DNA of 64,000 bases from Albugo candida (GCA_040437565.1 JBDOQK010000001.1:186001-250000), one strand, 5' to 3'; positions 21,078-33,779 are shown, counted from the stretch's first letter. Numbers and translations: made by a program. Notes: generated by a model not told the origin, from the letters alone.

Positions 21078-23618
21078 TCTGTGAGTTTCGTTGCAAAAAA
21101 TTTACTGCTATTGTCTCTCCAAAAAAGAATTCGACAAGAGCGGAGAGTAGACGTAGACACGTGCATCTTAGCACAAACGCTTGTATTTGGTTGGTTTGAT
21201 TTTTGCCGACATGATCCAATCTGCTGTCGAGATTTTTGCACGCGTTTGTACCGATCGCCCATAATTGGATAAAATCAAATAGCCTTCTTCCAAAGGGTAA
21301 TTTATAGATTTCCTCAAACACCGAGGACTTCCAGAGGACAAAATTGCCAGAATCTTAAATAACCGTTAAAAAACATAAGGTAATGCGACGCTTCTCTCCC
21401 ACAAGCGACAAATCGAGAGGCTTTATTGTCCCACACCGACGATCTTTCGAAAGATCGAATTGCCTTCTCTCAGAATGGATAATGTGAAAATTCACAGCTG
21501 TTTGAACTCGAGCAAGGTGTTTATGATTCGGGGCTGATTGTCGGCTGATGAGGGGGGCTAAGTACGCAGTGTAGCGATTTCGCGATAACTTTGTTTGCTG
21601 GCGTCAACCAATGCTGTGAAGGAAGTATCAAACGTGAGAAGCTGAATCATATTTGTTGTCTGGGAGAACTGATAAGTTCGAGTAGCGCCGCGATGTCAAT
21701 TTAGAATGTAAAAAAGGTGATAAATTACATAAAAGGCCGTCGTCAGTCGAACATATGTTAAGTGCGCTCGCAGCGACCGCTATGATTAAGTCTAGGCTTA
21801 TTTATCAGAAAAAAAGATGTTAGAAAGTAGAAAACTACTGCTATCATATCTTGATNNNNNNNNNNNNNNNNNNNNNNNNNNNNNNNNNNNNNNNNNNNNN
21901 NNNNNNNNNNNNNNNNNNNNNNNNNNNNNNNNNNNNNNNNNNNNNNNNNNNNNNNTTATCAGAAAAAAAGATGTTAGAAAGTAGAAAACTACTGCTATCA
22001 TATCTTGATTGTCTTTTCGGACAACTCGGTGTCCACCCAACGTAGCCGCTAACACCGACCAAATGCTCAAATTTAAGCTGGTCTAACGCGAACAATAAAC
22101 TTCAGTTGAGATCTAATTATCCGATCTACGTCCTGCATCAAAGGTTCATTGAATCCACAAACGTTCCAGAAGCTTTAATACAGGATGCATTTTGACCAAC
22201 TGATAATATCTCACACAGCTGCTTATCAGTACTCTATTAGCCAGCTACGGGTCCTTGATGCAGGAAACAGGCTGCACTACTTTCTTGCATAGGAAAAACA
22301 GAATTTCAGATCAATACGACTGTTTTCTTATGACTGATCAGCATGTACAGGTGGCCTTGAGTTGATAACATTCTCTGTCGAAAACGCACGAGTTTATACA
22401 TTTTCATTGTCGTGAGACCCCATTAGGGCGACAATTACGATTGACTATGCCTCGCAACAACGTTGTTATCTTGTTGAGATTTTAGACCAAAAAGGTGCAT
22501 GGAAATGGAAGAAGAATAATCCATCCGCTCAGAGGCTCCTTCAAAAGCGAGCTGTATCCAAAGAGGCTCTGATGCACAGGATATGATAGTCTTCGGGATA
22601 TGATACATGCGCAACATGTCGCAAACTTCGATGTAATCTCCTGAGTCAATATATTTCTACCGTGTTGCTCCTTCATTTCCCCTTTTGTCTAATCTCTACT
22701 TTGTGCGCTACAGGTCATTGCGTACTTGGCAAGCACTACGATTTTCTATCGACCCAAGAAAGAATGGTACTAGTTGAGGCATACGATGAGACCCTAGATA
22801 ATTCATCCATCGTGATTCATGAGGTAGAAGGCTATTGCAAATTAACAAAGAATTTCCGTTGCAGTATTAAACACGTCTCTGTAGCGCGACATGCTGAAGC
22901 AACTACTGTCCGCGTAAAATAGTAAGTAATGTACGACTGTTACTTCCGTTTTGCATATTGCTAATGAGCGGAGCTAGCAGAAGCCCTGGGTCGATTCTTG
23001 GTCTCCATTTAATAGTACGAATACGTTAGCATCACATATTTCTGGATCGTGAGTGACACGATAACGATGACCTGTTTCGTGTTTTTATGCTGAAAGCTTG
23101 ATCCATGTTATTATTGCCGTCCTGAACGATCAAATATACCCTGTTTCAACGTGCTGGGTACCACGACTGCACTTTAGATACCACAAACATAAAAAAAAAA
23201 ACGTTTCTGTGACACAACATGTTCAAATTGCTTGATATTTTTGTGAAGAATCTTCGAATGCAAGGGGTTTCGATCATTTAGATGAAGGAATTATAATTCA
23301 GTCTCACTGATCTGCTAGAACTTTCTCTTCTCATCGCCTAGCTTGATATGTACCGTTTCTATCCCTGGCATACCATCCACGTCGTGATTATGCCCCTAGA
23401 TCGGATTCCCGCTGTGTCTCAAACTCAGCGAGAATACATCGCTTTTCAACAGTGCTGCGTTAAAAGGAACCTGGATTCCACCTTTCGAATGAGGTAGGTA
23501 TAAACATTCAGACCTGATCAGTTGAACGTGTGCTGAATCTCGCTCATACTTCCGACTCAAAACAAATCGATTGAGCATCGAGTGCCAGCGTCGAAGTAGA
23601 TGTTGCGGAATGCTAAAT
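21078..23618. other. Gene-poor stretch, no supported gene
   Basis: This segment follows the 5' end of the cathepsin gene. Open frames here are short, start at non-ATG codons, or lack any recognisable motif. One frame (22662-22922, +) has a hydrophobic, signal-like beginning but starts with GTG and has an in-frame stop shortly upstream, so it is not called. A 100-N gap lies at 21856. Confidence 0.6.
21856..21955. other. Assembly gap, 100 N, flanked by exact 54-bp duplicate
   Basis: Bases 21802-21855 recur at 21956-22009 in non-coding sequence. Confidence 0.95.
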
Positions 23619-25888
23619 TGAATACAGCACCCCTGAGTTATGATTACGAGTTATGATTGGTGGGAGACAGTACCTTTATTTAAATAATATGACAAACCGT
23701 TCGAAACACGAAAGCTGGCAAATTTCGTCATACCATAACTCTTCCGTTTACCAACCATGAGTCAATTTGAATACATCGTCGATACTACTTACGCGTTTTT
23801 AGAGGAGGCTAGATTAGCAGTAAACCGTCAATGCCAAGATGAGGGCTTCATATATACTTGCAAAAGAGCAATGAGAGTTGGACACCGTTTAGACGGTGAA
23901 ATGAAAGCAAAGCTATATGTCTTAAATGCTCTTGTGCGGAAAATGCGACTTCCATGTCGCAGAAACGTAAACGCGTACGCGGAAACCGTGGAATAGGCTG
24001 CCAGTCTGCTCGGATAATTCGCCGAATGCTAGGACACGGGGACTTGGTTCACTGGGTTGTTGAGGCCAATCAACTTGAGCATAATCACGAGTCTTTCGTA
24101 GATGCTGCCGTACTGTACATCCACAAGGCTGTGCCCTCAAAATCTATTAGCGGAAACAAATTTTGAGTTATTTCGGTCGGGTCTGGCGCCTGCGCGTATC
24201 GTCGCACAAACGCGCAATATCAATCTCACCGTGACACCTCGTGATGTATCCAATATTCGTGACTCGGAACGTAGACATTTGTTACGTGGTAGAACACCGC
24301 TGGCTGCCCTTCTTGATGGTATTGAATCTGCAAGTCTTCTGCGCCGTATCATACATAGCTTGACGCCGAACGGTGACCGAATCACCTTTTCATTATTTCT
24401 CCATCGGCGAAAAAACTGTGTTGGGAAATTCAGTACTGAGAAGATCCGGTTCCTGAACTCTACTTACAAAACTAACCGTTTTGGACTTCCTCTTTGCACG
24501 TTACATATTCACGGCTGGAGAAAGATCCGAGGACTACCTTTGGGCAATATGGCTTATGAAATAAATCTTCGTGAACTTCTTGGTGTCTCCAGTGACTTTT
24601 GTCACCGATAAGGAATTAGCTCTCATGAATGCGCTTGACGATGCGTTTCCTGCAGCTAACAATCTCTGACACATCAGCACAAATATCCTCGCCAGGCAGC
24701 CTAGGACGTTTGAGTTTATGAAGGCATTTAAGGAGTTTACGGGCCAATGGAATGCGTAGGTACTGTCATCAACAGCTCAGATTTAACAACCCCGGCTTGC
24801 TGAGATGCGAGAGGCCTTCCCACGTCAAGTCATGAAATACATTGGAGAGACTTGGCTTGCGCACAAAGAAAAATTTGCGTCTGCTTTTTTGCGCGGCAAA
24901 GTGCATTTTGGTCATAGAACGACTTCACGAGTAGAGAGCGCGCACTCTGCGTTGAAAAAGTGAATAGCTGTATGAACAGGCGACCTTTTGACGGTATAAT
25001 CGTCTTGCCTACTGGCGTGAGATGGCCAAATTGCAACCATCAGACTGAAACCACATGAGAATGTGCAATCGCCAATATGCAGTTTGGACAGGTCTTTGCC
25101 GGGAGAATGGGGAAGGTTTCGTTGGCAGCGCTGAAATCAGCCTTCAAACAATACAGAGATATGGATGATGAAGGACACTGTCAAGGCATGTTTGTCTCGA
25201 ATTTCGGCCATCCTTGCAAGCACGTCTTCCGACCAAGAGCAGCCGCAACACCGGGCCATGCCCTCTCTCGCAAATATCTTGACACACATTGGTGGCTGGT
25301 TCGAGCTTCTCGAGTAACAATAGGGTAATACGACGTGGGTTTGACATATCACAAAAGTGTGATCCTCAAACACCTAGTTACCGTCCCGGATGAAAACGTC
25401 CTAAGTTCATTAAATCCACGCCGTCGCGGACGTCCTTCAGGATTGACGCAGCGCAATTTATCGCAGTTTGAGGTGGTGGAGGCGTCTCTTCGACCGCAAC
25501 GACGATGCGGTAACTGTAGACGAACAGGACACAACAGAAGAAGATGCAATTAACCTCTTAATAACGACGATGCGGCTCGCACAGCACATGCTGAGATTCA
25601 TCTTGATGCTTTGGATACTATCGATGATTAAAAACACTTTGGTTTGCGTCCTATTATGGAGTTTATTGCTCGTTTAAGCCAATCTTAATATCGTAAAACC
25701 GATTGCTGGAACAACTTTCCTTCGTTGCGACCCATTTCAAATTCCATACGTGCAAGTTTGCCAGCTTTCGCGTTTCGAAGGGTCTATCATATATTCAGAC
25801 AAGGGAACTCTCTTCAGCCAGTCATAACTCGTAATCATAACTTAGGGGTCCTGTATTCAAGAGGGCTGGGGGCTGGTTAGCGGTTCCC
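23619..25888 (+). mobile_element. MULE DNA transposon, family A copy 1 (decayed)
   Basis: The ends are inverted repeats: the left arm near 23620-23745 (AATACAGCACCCCTGAGTTA, CGTTCGAAACACGAAAGCTG) matches the reverse complement of the right arm near 25740-25888, which ends in GCGGTTCCC. The left terminus lacks the outer ~30 bp. Transposase remnants run left to right: N-terminal part from 23757; HNHES-type FAR1 segment near 24080; DDE region with STYKTNRFGLPL near 24460; a C-terminal region with KFASAFLRGKVHFGHRTTSR near 24870-24930; a SWIM finger CQGMFVSNFGHPCKHVF at about 25180-25230; and a CCHC knuckle CGNCRRTGHNRRRCN ending at 25553. The frame changes several times and the coding region is not functional. 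A sister copy lies inverted at 44070-46420. Confidence 0.85.
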
Positions 25889-27321
25889 TAAATATATGTA
25901 ATTATCGAGTCGTATAGTCTATGCCTGTGCCTACTGCCTCTTTTCGGCAAACAATTGCCATGAAAACAAGATATCTACCACAATAATTCGAGGGTAGCAC
26001 CTAAACTGAGTGGCGAAACATAATTATGTTGCTGTCGCCTTCATCGCATCATGGACAATCGATCATCGTTTCCGAAAAACCCGAAGAAAACATACTTTTT
26101 GACATTTGCTAAGCGCTGTATTCTTGATGGTAGCGAATTCTTCGGAAATACCCAACTTGGCCATTAATAATCTAGATCGAAAGCACTGGTTTAGAATTCG
26201 AGAAGCTGATAAACACAACTGGTAATCTTTATGTCCGCATCAGGCCACATAAAATGAAAAGATAACGCAAGCATTACAATCAGCATACTGTCACAGCGAC
26301 GCCCGATAAAAATATATATATCCATCAGTTAGTCAGTTTCGGAAGCATTCCAATCAAGCCATCATCCGAGATATATTGTACACGCGTCAGACACCCAATT
26401 TTCAAGAATAGAATTCATTTATCTGTGTACTCAAGATCGCAAACATTTGAGATCTGAATTCAGAAAATTCTACAGTTCAACTTCATTTAATTCATCATTG
26501 TCGCCTTAGATCGATGCATCCCGACATGATCCATGACAGTAGGGTGTTCGAAGCAAATACCCATAGCTTTTTCCGAATTCCCAAGGATCAAAAAATGGAG
26601 ATGTATTCATATGCATATATCATCTACGGCTGCTCAACAACAAGTAGACGTGCTGAGTCAGCACTCTGTGATACATTAATCAGACGCTTAGGTACACGCA
26701 ATCAAATAAATGCAGAAATATAATAATAAAAAACAAACACGTGGAGAGATGAATCCTGATGCTTTGGCTTTTTATCTGATTGAGTCTCGCAGTGCTCTCA
26801 TGAAAAGGCACTATGTTACGATTCGGGTCTATTTAATACATTGCAAAGCGAGGGAACTATGACGCCTCGATCTTTTAAATGCACTAGACTTCGTTCCGAC
26901 AATGAGCGAGTGCGATAAAATTTTCGTTGCTTTCATTTTGAGATATTGGTGTATTGAGAGCTTGCTATATAGCTAAAAGCCTTGCAGCATCATTCAGCTT
27001 GAGATATCTCAACGAACTCTGTAAATGAGGATATCGTGTAGATAAATTGATCTAAGTCGATCGGTTTTTTTGGAGAAGATATATGCTATCATAATCAAGC
27101 CCATTTTCTGGTAAAATAAGGTTGGGTAGCTTTTTACCCATGTCAGATAACACGCCTTAGGGGGCTGCTTCAGTAATCGTTTCAAGCTCAGATTCATACA
27201 TTCGACCCGGGATGCGGATTAAAGCCTCTGAAAGTGTTTGTGCTTTGGAAATGTACGTGGCCTACTCACTTTCGCAGCTATCCCACTCTAAAACCTGCTA
27301 CTTGAGCAAAACATCATGCTT
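25889..27321. other. AT-rich stretch without a supported gene
   Basis: Only short open frames occur. One of 69 codons at 26514-26723 (+) has an ATG but no recognisable motif or homologous copy in the window. No repeat termini were recognised. Confidence 0.5.
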
Positions 27322-28001
27322 TTAAGTTAAGGGAGTTTGAGACACATTCCCATATAAACGATGTCGCATTCGTTTCTGACGATTGGTTCTCGCAACAAAC
27401 GAGTACTTCTTCCAGTGTTCCCACAACTTCTGTTCCTTTGCGCTAGCACAGAGCTCATCGACTACCGATGTCATCCACGAGCTCTCTTTGTCAGCAGAAA
27501 GTCGGTAATCGACTGATGTCGTCGAAGGAGCGGGAACTTTTACTCTGGGCTCTTCGAATACGTTATCATAAAGATCCAAACTGATTTGCAAAAGCTTTTG
27601 CGCCAAAGTACTATAAACACACCTAAGTCCAAGCCATTGGGGACGGAGAAGACATACCGCACAGAGTTATCCCTTGAATCGTCCTTATTGAAGACAATTG
27701 CGTTTTCAAACATAAGGATCATATCATTACGAAAGTTGGAAGGATTTGTGTACAAATTTTGCTCTAATTTCGAACGCATTGTCCGCAGGTCCATTGGACT
27801 TTTCACAAGATCAAAGTACGTCGGTATGTTGAGAGCTACCGGGTCTACAGGCTCCAAAAATGGCCACGAATATTCGTGAGATGTCAGCACATCGAGAATA
27901 TACGCGCATTTTTCGGCGTAATTCATTTGACTCGATACCGTATTGCTCATGTTAAGAGCAGCTACTGTCAGATATAACCTTAATAAGAGAAGGCGGTACA
28001 T
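27322..28001 (-). CDS. Small bromodomain protein
   Basis: Two exons, 27658-28001 and 27322-27610, are joined by a 47-nt intron with phase-2 junctions. The total is 633 bp, or 210 residues. The bromodomain has the expected order: WPFLEPVDPVALNIPTYFDL (WPF shelf and ZA loop), VKSPMDLRTMRSKLE (helix A end), then FRNDMILMFENAIVFNKDDS with the acetyl-lysine-binding asparagine in the FNKDDS region, and the last helix continuing into exon 2 (TLAQKLLQISLDLYDN). Bromodomains bind acetylated histone tails. The remaining ~90 residues are charged and unrecognised. The true start may be the second methionine (at 27950, MSNTVSSQ), because the first 17 residues are hydrophobic. It sits alone among transposons and may be a small chromatin reader or a captured fragment. 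Confidence 0.72.
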
Positions 28002-29128
28002 TATATCTCCAATACTGCTAGAGACACATCAAGCGGTACACTATGTAGCCTCACGTTACTACCGCTACGAAAAAATCCATCCTGTGAATCGGTAAATATA
28101 AGACGAAAGTTAAACGTCATGTGTGCGCTGCCTGCGGTATGAGGCGTCATGTTTCGCATCAGCCAACGGGCTTTCACATGTGAGATTCTCATTTGTTGTG
28201 CTAGCACACCATACTTTCATATTGCTACAAACGGTGAGTTTTGTGGATTTTGTGGAGAGCTTCGGTCACACTGCTAGCACGAGTCGATAAGTCGCTTTCT
28301 TTGGAAATTATGGAAAACTCATACGACAGCATGATCTGGACGTCTAATGGTTTATGGCCACAACAGCGGATTCTGGAGGTCAGCGAGTATCCTCTTGTGG
28401 ATTACTAAAAAGATGTTCATCAGTCGGAGCATGGCATCCGGAAGCGACTGCGAGTCGACTGAGGAGCTTCAGCAAATGTTTTAGTTAAGTGCACAACGTA
28501 CCGCTGTATGAACGGTATTTAAGGGCTCTACCAGCAGCCACAGCGGAACAAATGCAATCGGGAGAGCACATGAATCACAATGCTGTTGCGTCCCTCTACA
28601 AGTACAGTCATCACATTTCCTTCTCTGTCTCAAGGCAAAAATAGAATAAAATTTAATGTATATGGCTTGCGTGGACAATGGTTTGAATTTGAACGAAGTA
28701 TAATGAATGCTTTTCAACCTTTGACGTCACCGTGTCGATCACAAGAATAGTGGAGGGTATGGATTAATAAATTGAATGGAACGAAACTCGAGATGTTCCA
28801 ATTGGAAGCAATGAGTATGAGAGGCAAGGAATACGATAATGGGCAAACGAATAGCGATGTCGACAGTCCGGCGGCCGAGGGTTGGTTCATCTCCCACACA
28901 GGTCAACTAAGAACGAGGTTATCTTATTGCATATCTGTCAGAAATGGCGTTAGTGAGCTTGATGTCTCATTTGTATCGACATGTCCAAGTTGTACACGCA
29001 TTAGATTGACCATTGAGCTCCACTTCAAAGATTAGAAAGAATCAAGGAAAGCGGGAACACAGGTTTGCGCAGGAATAGTATGAATGGGTTTGTGATAGTG
29101 GATTCAAAATCCGTTTAATATGAGATAC
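28002..29128. other. Intergenic sequence, nothing clearly supported
   Basis: One open frame at 28793-29035 (+, 80 codons) contains no motif I recognise and is not called as a gene. The rest is featureless. Confidence 0.5.
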
Positions 29129-29479
29129 TCATTGCAACTTCAAAGCAAATAAATTATCAGTATAAATACGAATAGATGAAGCTTGATCACCAGCACATGA
29201 TTGCTTGCAAACGCCTGAAATAATTCTGGCCAAATGAAGCAGACAAGGAATGAGGCATCCTGGTCTTTGATGAAATGGAGCTTTTTTGACCTCACGACAA
29301 TAATTGATGGCTGTTGGATTATCGTACATTGATGGATTGGTCAATTCGCTCCTAATGTTTTTTGTGGGAGCGGTTGTACATCTCACGGCTTGAAGTAAGT
29401 GTCTCGTGTGAAGTTTTGTAGAGCTCGTCATGAGAAAATTCAATGCGCCTGCAATTACCGCTTGGCACGAGGCATCCAT
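29129..29479 (-). mobile_element. Possible Ty1/copia RNase H-end fossil
   Basis: A short minus-strand stretch reads like the RNase H end of a copia polyprotein, with a DNPTAINY segment, a HQRPGC segment in the position of the usual His-Arg-Ser-Lys block, and a terminal TDNLFALKL. No LTRs were found nearby. It looks like an old, isolated and broken fragment. Similarity is weak, so confidence is low. Confidence 0.35.
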
Positions 29480-30001
29480 AAAACCGTCAAAATATTACAC
29501 TACTATCGATTACAAATACAAAAGCCCTATTGTTCGTAACGGAAGCGGGCTTGATGGATTGCTACCACTTTCTCAAGGCTCTGACATCCGTACATATAGT
29601 TATGCTTTCTCATCATTATGTGTTCATACTGAGATTACGAATAACTTACAGATGTACAGCGGATCAGATGGCGTTAAATCTTTCCCTCACGTATAAGAGC
29701 AGTTCACGGTTGTGCTTGGTTATGTTCCCGTAAGTGACGCAAGCTGTCTGGTTTGTGCGAGCCAGACTTGTGCAAGACGATTGAAGTGTAGACTTAATTT
29801 GGGATCATGACGCGGCGAACCGTTTACTTTATCAGACATTACACCAAACAGATCACGTGGACACTCTGTCGACCGGTTTTTCCTGTTGAACTTGAGAATA
29901 CATGATACCCGAACTGCTCAATCATCTCCTATAATTGGATTACCCACTGCAATCAGGTTTCGAAGCTCCTCCTCGGGATACAACGGAAGCTCAGAGTTGA
30001 T

Positions 30002-31054
30002 ATGATGAAGGCTAACGTACTGAATACAGCTAATGACGGTGTAATCCAAGAGATACAACACTATGTAGATTTAAGAGGAGACATCAGCGCCCAAGATGAG
30101 CACGGCTATACGCTGTTGATCGACTATTTGTTTATCCGAAATCAATGAATAGTAGGTAGGCCGTTGCCAGCTGTGATCATGTAGAGTTGTCATCAGTTTT
30201 CTTGCGGTATGCTTTCTATTGTAATCACTGGATATAAATTTATCTGCTACACCCTTGCATCGGTTTGAGAGAGTGAAATCTCCAAATATTGTAGCGTCCA
30301 GTGATATCAAACGCAAGAATATTGACGGCAAGACGGTGGGTGACGCAGAAATACAANNNNNNNNNNNNNNNNNNNNNNNNNNNNNNNNNNNNNNNNNNNN
30401 NNNNNNNNNNNNNNNNNNNNNNNNNNNNNNNNNNNNNNNNNNNNNNNNNNNNNNNNACGATTGAAGTGTAGACTTAATTTGGGATCATGACGCGGCGAAC
30501 CGTTTACTTTATCAGACATTACACCAAACAGATCACGTGGACACTCTGTCGACCGGTTTTTCCTGTTGAACTTGAGAATACATGATACCCGAACTGCTCA
30601 ATCATCTCCTATAATTGGATTACCCACTGCAATCAGGTTTCGAAGCTCCTCCTCGGGATACAACGGAAGCTCAGAGTTGATATGATGAAGGCTAACGTAC
30701 TGAATACAGCTAATGACGGTGTAATCCAAGAGATACAACACTATGTAGATTTAAGAGGAGACATCAGCGCCCAAGATGAGCACGGCTATACGCTGTTGAT
30801 CGACTATTTGTTTATCCGAAATCAATGAATAGTAGGTAGGCCGTTGCCAGCTGTGATCATGTAGAGTTGTCATCAGTTTTCTTGCGGTATGCTTTCTATT
30901 GTAATCACTGGATATAAATTTATCTGCTACACCCTTGCATCGGTTTGAGAGAGTGAAATCTCCAAATATTGTAGCGTCCAGTGATATCAAACGCAAGAAT
31001 ATTGACGGCAAGACGGTGGGTGACGCAGAAATACAATATTCAAAGTTGTACTAG
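30002..31054 (+). pseudogene. Ankyrin-repeat-like fragment (duplicated by an assembly gap)
   Basis: A 48-codon frame at 30002-30148 fits one ankyrin repeat plus the next turn: LNTANDGVIQEIQHYV, then LRGDISAQDEHGYTLL. This gives the A..G...I...V....GDI.A.D..G.T.L pattern. About 150 bp later a second stretch in the form SSDIKRKNIDGKTVGD fits the following ankyrin loop, ending at a stop at 31054 in the right-hand copy. The 580-bp duplicate around the gap repeats the first part at 30682-30828. Whether this is an intron-containing small gene or a broken remnant cannot be decided. Ankyrin repeats mediate protein binding. Confidence 0.5.
30357..30456. other. Assembly gap, 100 N, flanked by exact 580-bp duplicate
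   Basis: Bases 29777-30356 recur at 30457-31036, duplicating most of the ankyrin-like fragment. Confidence 0.97.
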
Positions 31055-31860
31055 AACATGTACAAAATAGGTCTGATAAATTTGCGACTGAGGGTGGCGC
31101 ACCGGATTGAAAAAATTCTAAAAATGGACGAGGACCCCGGCGATGAATCGATGAAATAATTACGTGTAGCTCTCTCTAAAAGCACAGAGCTTAAAATTGC
31201 TGCACCATTATAGCCTATTGGGTTCTCGGCTCTTGATTCAATGCACGCTATTAGACACAAAACGCATTTATAGTCTTGCTATGAGCGTACTTCGATATCA
31301 GCCCAGTTTTTCAAGTAGTACGCAAGGATCGACGATGCAAACTTATCACGCACTTATTTCACTTCTGATTCTGTTCGCATATGGAACTCGATAGCGCAAA
31401 TCTACTGCAATTACGATATTACACACACTTGCACATACGAATACGCTTTAACTTGCGTGCCAAAAGATGATCCCCACCTCTATGCCTCCCACCTGCTACT
31501 CTATACCCTGATTTCGCCGCTATCTAATATGAGAGATTTTCCAATATCAGTCCCTACCTCATGTATGTGTACACATTGATTGTATTACATTCCATGCATC
31601 GCTGGTATTCGTATAAATGTGTCACGTCTACAAGGCCTCATAGTATGACACCATTGAATACTGCGCAAAGTCTTGCGGTTCCTGCGCCGCTAATGATCCA
31701 TTTAGCGACGATACAAATACTGTGGTTGACTCGATAACGTAGACATTGTTAGATATACAGTTTGCGTCTTGATTGTTTGGCATTATACAAAACCTCAATA
31801 TTGCTGTCGGCTGCTTTCTTTATCCGTACTTAGCATTTATCGGTGCTCGATTTGTTTGAG
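31055..31860. other. Intergenic sequence, nothing supported
   Basis: No open frame with recognisable features and no transposon termini seen. Confidence 0.5.
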
Positions 31861-32275
31861 GTAGAGCAGTCTTACAACTTTACAGCTTTACAACTTTACA
31901 ACTTTACAGCATTTACAAGCTGGACACAGTCTCGTATTATGCGTGCNNNNNNNNNNNNNNNNNNNNNNNNNNNNNNNNNNNNNNNNNNNNNNNNNNNNNN
32001 NNNNNNNNNNNNNNNNNNNNNNNNNNNNNNNNNNNNNNNNNNNNNNCAACTTTACAACTTTACAGCATTTACAAGCTGGACACAGTCTCGTATTATGCGT
32101 GCTGAGGCTACTACGATACGGGATTATCAACGAGAAGACATATTATCATCGCTCACAGGTATTTCACGAAACGTTTTTTATATGTATATATGTTATTTAA
32201 GATAGCCTAGGCAACTAGAGAAGTCAGTTAGTCTAATTCTAGTAATATAGACACCTTCAATTGAGGTAGAGTAGT
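31861..32275 (+). repeat. Dispersed repeat, copy 1 (inverted copy at 46676-46918)
   Basis: After a run of TTTACAAC-type tandem units, the sequence CTGGACACAGTCTCGTATTA onward to CACCTTCAA is shared at high identity, in reverse, with 46676-46918. In that copy it ends in a terminus reading GGAATCGTTATTCAG. A third, shorter relative of the outer end is near 36825-36855. It may be the non-coding end of a DNA transposon. A 100-N gap duplicates 56 bp of the tandem part. Confidence 0.7.
31947..32046. other. Assembly gap, 100 N, flanked by exact 56-bp duplicate
   Basis: Bases 31891-31946 recur at 32047-32102 in a short tandem repeat of TTTACAAC-like units. Confidence 0.95.
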
Positions 32276-32912
32276 TCAAGCAATACGACCGAAACCGATT
32301 TGGCGCCTGAAGAAACCCCTCGAAGTACACGCCGTGATTGCCAAATATTTCGAGTAATCTTGAAGAACTGATCCGAGGCTACGGAGGCACTGGCTCAGAG
32401 AAGATATAAACTTAGAGCAGAATTCCACTTATCGCCTTAGTAGAAGTTAATGAGCAGAAATTATCGCAACAATCCTTGACAGCTTTCCTGTGTAGAAATC
32501 TTGTTTGATAGTAGTCGGGCCATATTGCAATGGAATGATATTCCAGATCAAATGTAGAGTAGGAACAAACATAGTTGCACTGGAGGAAGGTTAGAAGAAC
32601 ACGCCGTAGAAGAAAAGCAATTAGATTACTGACAAAGTTTTCATCAAAGTATGTAAAGCGCATGTTATGACATAGGAGTATAATGGGAACGTGGGTACAT
32701 TGGAGGTGGAGGCGGCAATGAATTGCGGAGGGAGTGTGACTACACGGGAACCGGTAGCTTTAGCTGAAACATTCTCCATGATTACAAAGGCAATGAGAAT
32801 TAATTACTAATATTTTATAATCACAAAAAGATAAGTGTATTTCATGGTGTTTATTTTAGTCGGTGGAAAAACCACATCTTCGTAGCAGGTGTCTAAGACT
32901 TGTTTCCCGACT
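32276..32912. other. Intergenic sequence, nothing supported
   Basis: Lies between the dispersed repeat and the small coiled-coil gene. No frame stands out. Confidence 0.5.
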
Positions 32913-33386
32913 TTAAAGTAGAATATTATCGAAGAAGCTTTTTCTTCGAATCTGAATTGGATGAGTAGGAAGTGGGGGGGGGGATGAAACATCAGCTTCA
33001 GGACCCTTGCTATTTTTAGTTTCGAGTGCACTTTCAAGCCGCTTCAACCGTTCTATGAGAGCTTGCACTTCTTCTTTGTTAGTTTCCATACCTGATCGCA
33101 TTTTAAGAGACAATTACGCTTTGAGCTAGGGGTAATGGAGACTAAGTACATTACATTCGTTCTGCTCTTTGCAAACTTTTTCACGTTCTAGGTGTAGTTT
33201 GAAATCCTGCTTCATAAATTTTTCCCAATCTGATGACGACTGCTTAGCCAGTACTGAGAGCTGGTCAGTCGAGTAAAGTAAAACGGATGCGACCATTGCC
33301 AAGCTTTGAGCAGTGATTCGAACCATTCCGGCCAATTGATTCAATCTGGTGTGAGTAGAAGAGATTGTATTGGAAAATGAAGACAC
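32913..33386 (-). CDS. Small hypothetical coiled-coil protein
   Basis: Two exons fit: 33155-33386 and 32913-33091, with a 63-nt intron at 33092-33154 in phase 1. They total 411 bp, or 136 residues. The first part is helical (RLNQLAGMVRITAQSLAMV), followed by a charged helix (EKFMKQDFKLHLEREKVCKE). Exon 2 opens with a heptad-like coiled coil (EEVQALIERLKRLESALETK) and ends in a Pro-rich tail (SSPPPLPTHP). I do not recognise the family. The size and helix pattern resemble small subunits of trafficking complexes such as BORC or BLOC-1, but that is only an impression. The frame remains open upstream in another phase, so more exons may precede. Confidence 0.5.
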
Positions 33387-33779
33387 AATACTGCCACGTT
33401 TGCTTTCCAGCGGGAAGAAAGAAAGTCATGGGGAGACCTTCCATATTTAGACGATCGGATCCAGTCACCTAAGCACAGTTAAATTTGCACACTCAAGTGC
33501 AGCAAAACCTATATACGGAAGTACAGAGGAAACTGGACAGTCAAGTAATTTCTCAATTCGGCGCTGAGCTTTCGGCATATGAAGAGAGTCGTTTTCGCAA
33601 AGGGTTAGAGAGAAGAATCGCGAAGCGAAACACATGGCGAAACAATAAAACACAGCTTTCTCGACAAGGAACACTGGGGGCTTCCGTTTCCCACAACCTA
33701 ATTCTTAATTCCCTTTGTTTTCCGATAAATATTTTTAGGTTTTTTAGAGAATTTAGAAAAAAAGAACCGCTGTTCCTCC

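Noticed and set aside
22662-22922. Candidate secreted protein with hydrophobic N-terminus
   Set aside because: It begins with GTG, an in-frame stop lies shortly upstream, and no effector motif or acceptor site supports it.
26514-26723. Short ATG-initiated frame as a gene
   Set aside because: No motif, no splice context, no repeat copy, and AT-rich surroundings make it likely chance.
28793-29035. 80-codon frame as a gene
   Set aside because: No recognisable domain or signal and no supporting flanking exons.
31861-32110. TTTACAAC tandem run as a CRISPR-like array
   Set aside because: The units are contiguous without unique spacers, and the second block is the gap-flank duplicate.
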